From Gammaproteobacteria bacterium (GTDB lineage: Bacteria > Pseudomonadota > Gammaproteobacteria > Porifericomitales > Porifericomitaceae), in assembly GCA_028817255.1 (NCBI GenBank), contig JAPPQA010000199.1, positions 1-11,492 on the forward strand: a DNA stretch of 11,492 nucleotides, given 5' to 3'. This document shows positions 5,823 to 11,492 of the stretch, one piece after another. The notes under the pieces were generated by a model. It saw only the letters and a list, made by a program, of their open reading frames with translations. It was not told the DNA's origin and did no database searches. Within the stretch, counting starts at the first letter, position 1; every line of letters starts with the position of its first letter. The position numbers and the translations under genes are program-made.

Positions 5823-5837
5823 TGGCACACGTATTGC
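5823..5837 (+). promoter_or_regulatory. Sigma-54 (RpoN) promoter for pqqA
   Basis: TGGCAC at 5823-5828, a 5-bp spacer, and TTGC at 5834-5837 match the -24/-12 consensus exactly. GG and GC sit the canonical 10 bp apart, a T precedes TGG and a T follows TTGC. Under equal base use, a ten-position match like this is expected about 0.02 times on both strands of this window. The start site would fall near 5848-5850, giving a leader of about 80 nt to pqqA. Sigma-54 promoters need an ATP-driven activator, so pqq transcription is predicted to be strictly activator-dependent. Confidence 0.82.
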
Positions 5838-5927
5838 TTTATTACATGGCGATGGGATGCAAAACGGCTCCCAGCCACTGGCGCGGCATAGGCCCGCCGT
5901 CCGATTCGCTATGAGGAGGAAGTCATC

Positions 5928-6002
5928 ATGAAGTGGGATACCCCAGAATACAGCGACATCCGCTTCGGTTTCGAAGTGACGATGTACATCAACAACAAGT
6001 AA
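5928..6002 (+). CDS. pqqA: PqqA, PQQ precursor peptide
   Basis: PqqA is the ribosomal peptide whose Glu and Tyr side chains are cross-linked by PqqE and become PQQ. The peptide is 24 residues, the usual size. It contains the conserved core FGFEVTMY (13-20), with E16 and Y20 in the required Glu-x3-Tyr arrangement, and an N-terminal MKW followed by a short Thr/Pro stretch. A strong SD sequence, GAGGAGG at 5913-5919, lies 8 bp before the ATG, fitting the high expression PqqA needs. The stop codon is in the loop of a hairpin (5991-6013), and an intrinsic terminator follows at once, so pqqA can be produced in excess of pqqCDE. The peptide resembles Pseudomonas-type PqqA more than the longer Methylorubrum peptide. 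Confidence 0.97.
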   Translation: MKWDTPEYSDIRFGFEVTMYINNK

Positions 6003-6013
6003 CCCTTGTTGTT
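5991..6013 (+). promoter_or_regulatory. Perfect 9-bp hairpin over the pqqA stop codon
   Basis: AACAACAAG (5991-5999, the last three sense codons of pqqA) is exactly complementary to CTTGTTGTT (6005-6013), with a 5-nt loop holding the stop codon TAA. The stem is AU-rich, so of modest stability. It could protect the 3' end of a short pqqA mRNA or interact with the terminator just downstream. Confidence 0.65.
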
Positions 6014-6024
6014 TTCCGGAGTCG

Positions 6025-6057
6025 GGGCGGCAGAAATGCCGCCCAGACTTTTTATTT
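6025..6057 (+). terminator. Intrinsic terminator/attenuator between pqqA and pqqC
   Basis: An 8-bp GC-rich perfect stem (GGGCGGCA at 6025-6032 with TGCCGCCC at 6037-6044) closes a GAAA tetraloop. AGAC and then a T-rich run, TTTTTATTT, at 6049-6057 follow. This is a classic Rho-independent terminator placed 22 bp after pqqA and 72 bp before pqqC. Since pqqC has no visible promoter or SD sequence of its own, partial readthrough is the simplest explanation, giving much pqqA and little pqqCDE. Confidence 0.85.
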
Positions 6058-6129
6058 CCCTCCCCCTTCGCCTCATCGGACGCAAACCCGCAAACAGGCG
6101 CCGAACCCGCCCCCCCAAAGACCCGAATC

Positions 6130-6909
6130 ATGTTGCAGCCAACCGCATCGGCGGGACCCGAAACCGCAAACGAAAAACCCTGGACGCGCCAGGAATTCGA
6201 GGCCAAATTGCGTTCCAGGGAAAGCCTCTACCACATCCACCATCCCTTCCACGTGCGCATGAATACCGGCAAACTGGAACGCAAGGCCGTGCGCGGATGG
6301 GTGGCGAATCGCTTTTATTACCAAGTCAGCATCCCGGTCAAAGACGCCGCCATCATGGCCAACTGCCGGGAGACCGCGGTGCGCCGCCAGTGGCTCCAAC
6401 GCATCGTGGACCACGACGGCGGCGCCGATGGCGAAGGCGGGATCGAAGCCTGGCTGCAACTCGGCGAGGCAGTGGGCCTCACGCGCGAAGAGTTGCGATC
6501 CGAACAGCATGTGCTGCCGGGAGTCCGCTTCGCCGTGGACGCCTACGTCAACTTCGCCCGGCGCGCCACCTGGCAGGAGGCGGTCTGCTCCTCGCTCACC
6601 GAGCTTTTCGCGCCGCGAATCCACCAGCGCCGCCTCGAGAACTGGCCCAAGCACTACCCCTGGATCCAGGAGCAAGGCTACAATTACTTCCGCAAGCGTC
6701 TTGCCGAGGCGCGCCGCGACGTGCAACACGGGCTGGAAGTCACGCTGGACTACTTCCGAACGCGGGAACAGCAGGACCGCGCCCTGAACCTCCTGCAATT
6801 CAAGCTGGACATCCTGTGGACCATGTTGGACGCTATGTGGATGGCCTATGTGGAAGACCGCCCACCCTATCACTGCTGCGAGGCGGTGGAGCCGCGACCG
6901 GCGCCATGA
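6130..6909 (+). CDS. pqqC: PqqC, pyrroloquinoline-quinone synthase
   Basis: PqqC performs the last step, ring closure and eight-electron oxidation of AHQQ to PQQ using O2 without a metal or bound cofactor. The 259-residue product has the signature SLYHIHHPFHVRMN (32-45) and NRFYYQ (60-65). The catalytic set H95, H165, Y186, R190 and K225 corresponds to H84, H154, Y175, R179 and K214 of the Klebsiella enzyme with a constant offset of 11, so it should be active. The offset reflects a slightly longer N-terminus. The gene is not fused to pqqD, unlike in Methylorubrum. No SD sequence is visible before the ATG at 6130, which suggests low translation. Its stop overlaps the pqqD start (ATGA). Confidence 0.97.
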   Translation: MLQPTASAGPETANEKPWTRQEFEAKLRSRESLYHIHHPFHVRMNTGKLERKAVRGWVANRFYYQVSIPVKDAAIMANCRETAVRRQWLQRIVDHDGGADGEGGIEAWLQLGEAVGLTREELRSEQHVLPGVRFAVDAYVNFARRATWQEAVCSSLTELFAPRIHQRRLENWPKHYPWIQEQGYNYFRKRLAEARRDVQHGLEVTLDYFRTREQQDRALNLLQFKLDILWTMLDAMWMAYVEDRPPYHCCEAVEPRPAP

Positions 6910-7211
6910 CCGCGGAAACCGCCGCGACGCTGGAGCCGGTAGCCGTCCCGCGGCTCGCCCCCACCTTCCGTCTGCAATGGGAAGAGGCGCAGGGCTGCTA
7001 CGTCATCCTCTACCCGGAGGGCATGGTCCAGTTGAGCCGCAGCGCCGGCGAAATCCTGCGGCGTTGCGACGGCAAGAGCAGCGTTGGCGAAATCATCCAG
7101 GAACTGCGGTCGGCTTACGAAAACGCGGACCTGGCACAAGATGTGCTTCAATTCTTGCAAAAGGCGAAAGACAATGGATGGATTCGAACTGGACAAGGCG
7201 AACAAAAATAA
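6906..7211 (+). CDS. pqqD: PqqD, PqqA-binding peptide chaperone
   Basis: PqqD is the founding RiPP recognition element; it binds PqqA and presents it to PqqE. The 101-residue protein contains the winged-helix core PRLAPTFRLQWEEAQGCYVI (15-34), LYPEGMVQLSRSAGEIL (35-51), RRCDGKSSVGEIIQEL (52-67) and a terminal helix ending in FLQKAKDNGWI (83-93). This matches the family pattern of an RxxP-type start and a DGxxsv-eii helix. It starts within the pqqC stop codon (4-bp overlap) and its last 38 bp overlap pqqE in another frame, so pqqC, pqqD and pqqE are probably translationally coupled and made in similar amounts. The product is a separate polypeptide, not fused to PqqC. Confidence 0.95.
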   Translation: MTAETAATLEPVAVPRLAPTFRLQWEEAQGCYVILYPEGMVQLSRSAGEILRRCDGKSSVGEIIQELRSAYENADLAQDVLQFLQKAKDNGWIRTGQGEQK

Positions 7212-8331
7212 CGCGGCGGGCAAACCGCTCTGGCTGCTGGCGGAACTGACCTACCGCTGCCCCCTGCAGTGCCCCTACTGCTCCAACCCGGTGGAGATCG
7301 CAAAGTACCGGGACGAATTGGACACAGCGGACTGGCTCCGGGTGTTGCGCGAGGCGCGGGCCATGGGCGCCACGCAGCTCGGCTTCTCCGGCGGCGAACC
7401 GCTGGTGCGCCGCGATCTGGAAGAACTGATCGGCGAGGCGCACCGGCTGGGCTATTACAGCAACCTGATCACTTCCGGCGTCGGAATGGACGAGGAGCGC
7501 GTCAAACGCTTCAAGGAAGCGGGGCTGGAACACATCCAGATCAGTTTCCAGGCAAGCAACGAGGAATTAAACAACTATCTCGGCGGCAGCAAAAGCTTCC
7601 AGCACAAGCTGGAGATGGCCCGCGTCGTCAAGAAATACGAATACCCCATGGTGCTCAATATCGTCCTGCACCGCAAGAACATAGACCAGATTCGCGACAT
7701 CTTGGACATGACCGTCGCCCTCAAGGCGGACTACGTGGAACTGGCCAGCACCCAGTACTACGGCTGGTCCCGCGTCAACGTGGACGCGCTGTTGCCGACC
7801 CGCGCGCAACTCGAGAACGCCGAGCGGGTGGCGAAGGAATACCAGGAGCGAATGCGGGAGCGGATGAAGATCATCTACGTCATCCCGGACTACTATGCCA
7901 AGCGCCCCAAGGCCTGCATGAACGGCTGGGGGAACATTTTCCTGACCATCGCGCCGGACGGCACCGCCCTGCCCTGCCACGCTGCCGGACAGTTGCCCAT
8001 CTCCTTCCCCAACGTGCGCGACCATGGCATAGACTGGATCTGGAACGAGTCCGAGGGCTTCAACCACTACCGCGGCTTCGACTGGATGCGCGAACCCTGC
8101 CGCTCCTGCCCGGAGCGCTTCAAGGACTTCGGCGGCTGCCGTTGTCAGGCATTCATGCTGACCGGCCATGCCGCCAATGCCGACCCGGTCTGCGACAAGT
8201 CCCCCCATCATAAGGACTTGGTGACCGATGTCGAACGAATCGGCCGCTTGGCCGACCGTAAAGAGGCCGAGGCTCGTCCCATCCTCTTCCGCAACATGCG
8301 CAACTCCCGACAGCTGATGCAGAACCGCTAA
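7174..8331 (+). CDS. pqqE: PqqE, radical SAM PqqA cross-linking enzyme
   Basis: PqqE uses a radical-SAM 4Fe-4S cluster to form the carbon-carbon bond between Glu and Tyr of PqqA. The 385-residue protein has the CxxxCxxC SAM-cluster motif at C29, C33 and C36, GGEP at 73-76 and a C-terminal SPASM domain. Its cysteines C248, C268, C309, C312, C322, C324 and C340, with D318, provide the auxiliary cluster ligands. The spacing is practically the same as that of the Methylorubrum enzyme from memory. I chose ATG 7174 because it puts the first cluster at the family position; upstream in-frame starts would lie inside pqqD. The overlap with pqqD is 38 bp. It is the last gene of the pqqA-CDE unit. No clear terminator follows. 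Confidence 0.97.
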   Translation: MDGFELDKANKNNAAGKPLWLLAELTYRCPLQCPYCSNPVEIAKYRDELDTADWLRVLREARAMGATQLGFSGGEPLVRRDLEELIGEAHRLGYYSNLITSGVGMDEERVKRFKEAGLEHIQISFQASNEELNNYLGGSKSFQHKLEMARVVKKYEYPMVLNIVLHRKNIDQIRDILDMTVALKADYVELASTQYYGWSRVNVDALLPTRAQLENAERVAKEYQERMRERMKIIYVIPDYYAKRPKACMNGWGNIFLTIAPDGTALPCHAAGQLPISFPNVRDHGIDWIWNESEGFNHYRGFDWMREPCRSCPERFKDFGGCRCQAFMLTGHAANADPVCDKSPHHKDLVTDVERIGRLADRKEAEARPILFRNMRNSRQLMQNR

Positions 8332-8464
8332 CCCCCGCGGCGCCCGGCAAAGAAATATCCGACAAATAAAGACGCCGCTAAAGATGCCGTAGATAAAGGC
8401 GGCGCACAGGGCCATCAAAACAGAGCCCGAATCCGTTCATTGTTCAGAAGCTTCCGAAAATAAT
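8332..8464. other. Convergent spacer between pqqE and folP
   Basis: This 133-bp gap lies between two converging transcription units. An imperfect stem is possible around 8373-8404 (CGCCGC with GCGGCG, loop about 20 nt), but no T-run follows on either strand, so I do not call a terminator. A near-palindrome around AAGCTT at 8443-8458 has no loop and no T-run. No gene is supported here. Confidence 0.5.
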
Positions 8465-9316
8465 TCAGGCGCCCGCGGCGCACTGCCGGAGGCGCCAGGA
8501 GAGAGCCGCCGCCTGCCGATTGGCGCGCACGTCATGGACGCGGAAAATCCGCACGTCCTGCCACACCCCCAGCGCCGTAGTGGCGCAGGTCGCGCCAACC
8601 AATTCCGCCCCCGCCACCGTCCCGCAGGCCGCTTGCATAAAGCGCTTGCGGCTGGCGCCGAGCAGCAACGGGCAGCCCAGCGTTGCCAGCCTGCGCAGAC
8701 CGCGCAGCAAGGCCAGGTTATGCTCCACCGTCTTACCGAAACCGATCCCGGGATCCAGGACCAGCTGTTCTTCCGGCACACCCGCAGCCACCGCCGCCCG
8801 CACGCGCCCCAGCAGGAATTGCCGCACTTCTTCGACCACGTCGTCGTAACGCGGGGCTTCCTGCATAGTCCGCGGCGTACCCCGCATGTGCATCAACACC
8901 AGCGGCAAGCCGCGGTTGGCCGCCAGGGCGAAGATTCCCGGATCGTCGCGCCCGGCCGACACATCGTTGAGCATATCCGCCCCGGCCCGCACGGCGGCGG
9001 TCGCCACTTCGCCCAGGCTGGTATCTATGCTGATCCGTACGCCGTCCGGCAACTGCGCGCGCAATGCGCGAATAACCTCCAATACGCGCCGGCACTGCTC
9101 GGCGGCCGGTACCCGTTCGGCGCCCGGCCGCGTGGACTCGCCGCCCACATCTATGATATCCGCCCCCTCCTCTGCCATGCGCAGACCATGCGCCAGCGCT
9201 TGCTCCGGCGCCAGATAGCGCCCCCCGTCGGAGAAACTGTCCGGCGTCAGGTTGAGTATCCCCATGATCAAAGGGCCCTCCGAATCCCCTGCCGGATGCC
9301 ACCAGGCACCGCTCAT
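8465..9316 (-). CDS. folP: Dihydropteroate synthase (folate pathway)
   Basis: FolP joins 6-hydroxymethyl-7,8-dihydropterin pyrophosphate to p-aminobenzoate. The 283-residue protein is a full-length canonical enzyme: MGILNLTPDSFSDGG (18-32), GADIIDVGGESTRPGA (51-66), ISIDTS (95-100), AGADMLNDVS (111-120), LVLMHMRGTPRTMQ (139-152), LDPGIGFGKT (187-196), LLLGASRKRF (217-226) and HDV (261-263). All the pterin and pABA loop residues expected of the family are visible, so it should be active. Its ATG overlaps the stop of the prolyl aminopeptidase gene by 4 bp. It is not followed by glmM, its usual neighbour in many proteobacteria; instead it is last in the unit, converging on pqqE. A second, divergent DHPS-like gene lies at 4042-5484. 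Confidence 0.97.
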   Translation of the reverse strand: MSGAWWHPAGDSEGPLIMGILNLTPDSFSDGGRYLAPEQALAHGLRMAEEGADIIDVGGESTRPGAERVPAAEQCRRVLEVIRALRAQLPDGVRISIDTSLGEVATAAVRAGADMLNDVSAGRDDPGIFALAANRGLPLVLMHMRGTPRTMQEAPRYDDVVEEVRQFLLGRVRAAVAAGVPEEQLVLDPGIGFGKTVEHNLALLRGLRRLATLGCPLLLGASRKRFMQAACGTVAGAELVGATCATTALGVWQDVRIFRVHDVRANRQAAALSWRLRQCAAGA

Positions 9317-10314
9317 GCCAGGATCTCCGCCATGCGGTCCGTGGCCGCCAGCAGAGCCTGCGCCATAGCCGGCTCGGACGCCAAGTGCCCCGCCTCGGGT
9401 ACAAACACCAGCTCCGACATGGGCAGGGCGCGGTGCAACTCCCAGGAAGCAGAGGGCAAACAGGTCAGGTCACGCCGGCCATGGATCAAAGTCACCGGCA
9501 CCTTCGGCAACCGCGGCAGGTCGGCCAGAATCTGCCCCTCGCGCAGGAAATATCCGTGCCGGGCATAGTGCATCTCAATGCGCGCCCGGCGCAGCAGCTC
9601 CTCCGTATCTTCCTCCGCATCGCCGCCCTCGCCGCCCGCCGGCAGGTTCCAGGTCACCACCCGCCCCGACCAGTCCGCCCAGGCGCGCGCCGCCTGCAAG
9701 CGCCGCTCGGGGCCGCCCTCCAGGACCGCCGCCGCCAGAGCCGCCAGCGGGTCGCCGCGCTCCGCTTCCGGCAAAGCTTGCAACAGGCGCTGCCAATCGT
9801 CGGGAAAGAACTGCTCCGCCCCGCCGCCGGCGACCCAGTCCACATCGCGCCGCCGGGCCAAAAAACTGCCGCGCAGGATTAACCCCAGTACGTGTTCCGG
9901 GTGCGTCTCGGCATACGCCAGGGCCAGGGTCGCCCCCCAGGAACCGCCATATACCAGCCAACGCTCGATCCCGAAGTGCAGACGCACCGCCTCCATATCC
10001 TCCACCAATGCCTGCGTAGTGTTGTACTCCAGGCGGCCGGCAGGCAGAGAACGGCCGCTGCCGCGCTGGTCGAAGATCGCCAGGCGGTAGCGGCGGGGAC
10101 AAAAATAACGGCGGTGATCCGGCTTGGCGCCGGAACCCGGGCCGCCGTGCAGAAAGACCGCCGGCAGGCCGGCAGGTGCGCCGGACTCCTCGCAATACAC
10201 GCGGTGCCCGCCGCCCACCTCGAGCAGCCCGGAACGATGCGCCTCCCGCGGCGGATAGAGAGCCGCGCCCGCCGCGGCGGCAGGCCGAGAAGACTCGGAA
10301 GACTCAGAGAGCAT
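9313..10314 (-). CDS. pip: Prolyl aminopeptidase (proline iminopeptidase), alpha/beta hydrolase
   Basis: This enzyme removes N-terminal proline from peptides; it is a cytosolic serine peptidase of family S33. The 333-residue product has the expected length. It shows FLHGGPGSG (54-62, oxyanion region), FDQRGSGRS (81-89), the nucleophile elbow GGSWG with S125, the acid D282 in HGRRDLTC, and H310 in EAGH. The opening YPPREAHRSGLLEV and the TTQALVEDME segment are typical of the proteobacterial Pip subgroup. Its start overlaps the end of the upstream coiled-coil gene by 11 bp, and its stop overlaps folP by 4 bp, so the three are co-transcribed. No functional link to folate is obvious. Use as a PQQ-peptide-trimming enzyme is conceivable but unsupported. 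Confidence 0.93.
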   Translation of the reverse strand: MLSESSESSRPAAAAGAALYPPREAHRSGLLEVGGGHRVYCEESGAPAGLPAVFLHGGPGSGAKPDHRRYFCPRRYRLAIFDQRGSGRSLPAGRLEYNTTQALVEDMEAVRLHFGIERWLVYGGSWGATLALAYAETHPEHVLGLILRGSFLARRRDVDWVAGGGAEQFFPDDWQRLLQALPEAERGDPLAALAAAVLEGGPERRLQAARAWADWSGRVVTWNLPAGGEGGDAEEDTEELLRRARIEMHYARHGYFLREGQILADLPRLPKVPVTLIHGRRDLTCLPSASWELHRALPMSELVFVPEAGHLASEPAMAQALLAATDRMAEILA

Positions 10315-11434
10315 CCAGCAATTGCCGGCGCTTGGCCTGGTACTCCTCCTCCGTCACCAGCTCCTGTTCGCGCAACGACTCCAGGGTGTGCAATCGCTCC
10401 TCCACATCGGAGGGCGCCACCACCGCCTCTCCTGCCGCGCCATTGGCCGCATCGCGGTCACGCAATTCCTGCATCTGCTTTCTCATCCGCGCCATCTCCA
10501 ACCGCTGGCGACGCAGCTCCCGGCGTAATTCCAGGGACGGGGCGGCCTCTTTCCGCGCCTCTTCTTCATCGCCGCCGGGCGCCTGCCGCTCCTCCGAAGC
10601 TGCCGCGGGCGCCTGCGCGCGGGCATAGGCCACGGCCAGCGCCAACTCGATCTCCAGCCAGTCCGGGCGGGGCTTGCCATCTCCCCCATGTATGGAAATC
10701 CCCTCCTGCGGCAACAGTTCCCAACCGCGGGCACCCTTGCGGCTGCGCGAACCCACGCGGAAAGGATGAATACGGCGGTCAACTTCCGTCTCGTAACCGC
10801 GCACATCGCGCTCCGGACCGTAGCGTATCGAGCGCAACACGTCCCCCAGGATCAGATGCAGGCGCTCGTCCCGGTAAAAGACCCGCCCGGCCACCGCCCT
10901 GCGGTCCGCAAAGAGTCCCCCCGCCTTGTATTTGCCGAATAGTAAAAAGACCACATCCTGCTCCGGCCCCGCCCGCGCCAGGCCCTCGGCCAGGGCCGTA
11001 GCCAGGGTGGAAGACATCACGGGCGCGAACAACGGCACCGGATCCTTGACGCTGATGGCAAACCAGCGCTTTTGCCCGCGCACAAGCAGGGAACGCAACA
11101 AGTCCCGCAGATCTTCCGTAGCCAAGCGCACCGGATGCTCATTCGGGGCGAAGGCCGCCTCTTCGCGCGGCGTCAGGCGCACGTATTGCTCTCCCGACTG
11201 CCACAGCGCATCTCCCTCCTCCTCTTGCGCTGTGGCGGCGCCGGGCCAGGACGCCGCAAGCGGCACCGCCGCCAGACACAGGGCCACCAGACACAAGGCC
11301 GGCAAGGCCGCCGGCGAACGGCGGGGCAGCGAAAGGAAGGCCCGCGACAAACGAGGCGGCGCAACATTCGCGGCGGCGCCGTTCGGGAGGCGGCGCGCAC
11401 CCGTCCAAGCGCCACTGGCGGGAACTCCGATCAT
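10304..11434 (-). CDS. Exported protein of unknown function with coiled coil and SHOCT-like C-terminus
   Basis: I do not recognise this 376-residue protein. From ATG 11434 it has a basic, Pro/Ala-rich N-terminus, then a hydrophobic stretch (about 41-63, rich in Leu/Ala/Val). An AxA-type site with A67-T-A69 before QEEE follows, reading as a signal peptide with an unusually long n-region or a single membrane anchor. A soluble domain with mixed strands and helices (about 75-280) includes DVVFLLFGKYKAGG, GRVFYRDERLHLILGDVL and a GWELLPQEGI segment. A charged helix suited to a coiled coil follows (about 296-331, Glu/Arg-rich). The last 33 residues (LHTLESLREQELVTEEEY...) look like a SHOCT-type helical hairpin. 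The SD sequence AGGAG 6 bp before ATG 11434 decides the start over ATG 11476. It is the first gene of the pip-folP unit. Confidence 0.8.
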   Translation of the reverse strand: MIGVPASGAWTGARRLPNGAAANVAPPRLSRAFLSLPRRSPAALPALCLVALCLAAVPLAASWPGAATAQEEEGDALWQSGEQYVRLTPREEAAFAPNEHPVRLATEDLRDLLRSLLVRGQKRWFAISVKDPVPLFAPVMSSTLATALAEGLARAGPEQDVVFLLFGKYKAGGLFADRRAVAGRVFYRDERLHLILGDVLRSIRYGPERDVRGYETEVDRRIHPFRVGSRSRKGARGWELLPQEGISIHGGDGKPRPDWLEIELALAVAYARAQAPAAASEERQAPGGDEEEARKEAAPSLELRRELRRQRLEMARMRKQMQELRDRDAANGAAGEAVVAPSDVEERLHTLESLREQELVTEEEYQAKRRQLLDAL

Positions 11435-11492
11435 AGGTATCTCCTGAGTGTCTGCGAATCCGGCGGCAAGGGGCATATCTTACAGCATATGC

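Noticed and set aside
4258..5931. 557-codon plus-strand open frame
   Set aside because: It is antisense to the DHPS-like gene and runs through the sigma-54 promoter region; the composition is typical of a GC-rich shadow frame.
7567..8418. Minus-strand open frame beginning with a hydrophobic, membrane-like segment
   Set aside because: Only the first 29 or so codons lie outside pqqE; the rest is antisense to pqqE. The segment alone has no stop of its own and no SD sequence, so a small membrane protein is not supported.
9892..11001. 369-codon plus-strand open frame
   Set aside because: It is antisense to pip and the coiled-coil gene, and very rich in Pro/Arg/Ala without motifs.
11473..11492. 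GCATAT/ATATGC inverted repeat at the right edge
   Set aside because: The stem is only 6 bp and the surroundings are cut off by the window end; no function can be assigned.
1..11492. CRISPR arrays, insertion sequences, tRNA or rRNA genes, attachment sites
   Set aside because: I saw no spaced direct repeats, transposase-like proteins, terminal inverted repeats or structural RNA sequences; composition looks uniform and coding is dense.

Overview
The window is GC-rich bacterial DNA (about two thirds G+C by eye). It codes almost wall to wall for cofactor synthesis in a methylotroph-type metabolism. It holds genes for pyrroloquinoline quinone (PQQ), the cofactor of methanol and glucose dehydrogenases; for molybdenum cofactor (Moco), used by formate dehydrogenases; for the methanofuran/tetrahydromethanopterin (H4MPT) branch of formaldehyde oxidation; and for folate. 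Bacteria carrying MfnB, DUF447 and the dihydropteroate-synthase-like protein together are typically C1-oxidising proteobacteria, so I infer a methylotrophic or methanotrophic proteobacterium. The 24-residue PqqA looks gamma/betaproteobacterial, while PqqB is closer to the Methylorubrum type; I cannot place the organism more precisely.

Layout, left to right. (1) Minus strand, 1688 down to 1: moaD, moaE and pqqB (cut by the left edge), tightly spaced. (2) Plus strand, 1779-2315: moaC, divergent from moaD across a 90-bp regulatory gap. (3) Minus strand, 5484 down to 2302: a DHPS-like protein, a DUF447 protein, mfnB and a pterin-4a-carbinolamine dehydratase (PCD), probably one operon, whose tail overlaps moaC by 14 bp. 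(4) 5485-5927: the largest gap (443 bp), with a textbook sigma-54 promoter facing right. (5) Plus strand, 5928-8331: pqqA, then a hairpin and an intrinsic terminator, then the overlapping genes pqqC, pqqD and pqqE. (6) Minus strand, 11434 down to 8465: an unrecognised exported coiled-coil protein, a prolyl aminopeptidase and folP, all overlapping.

How the genes fit together. PqqA is the peptide precursor; PqqD presents it to the radical-SAM enzyme PqqE, PqqB hydroxylates an intermediate and PqqC performs the final oxidation. No pqqF-type protease is linked. MoaC makes cyclic pyranopterin monophosphate and MoaD/MoaE convert it to molybdopterin; moaA is not here. MfnB makes the furan precursor of methanofuran; the DHPS-like and DUF447 proteins belong to H4MPT-linked gene islands; PCD acts on pterins. 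Moco, H4MPT and folate are all pterin compounds, so the window is essentially a pterin-plus-PQQ cofactor cluster.

Most noteworthy: the sigma-54 promoter ahead of pqqA, the terminator separating pqqA from pqqCDE, the relocation of pqqB behind moaDE, and a PCD carrying the complete activity signature at the end of an H4MPT/methanofuran operon. I found no mobile element, CRISPR array, tRNA or rRNA, and no clearly undescribed defence-like or other novel system.
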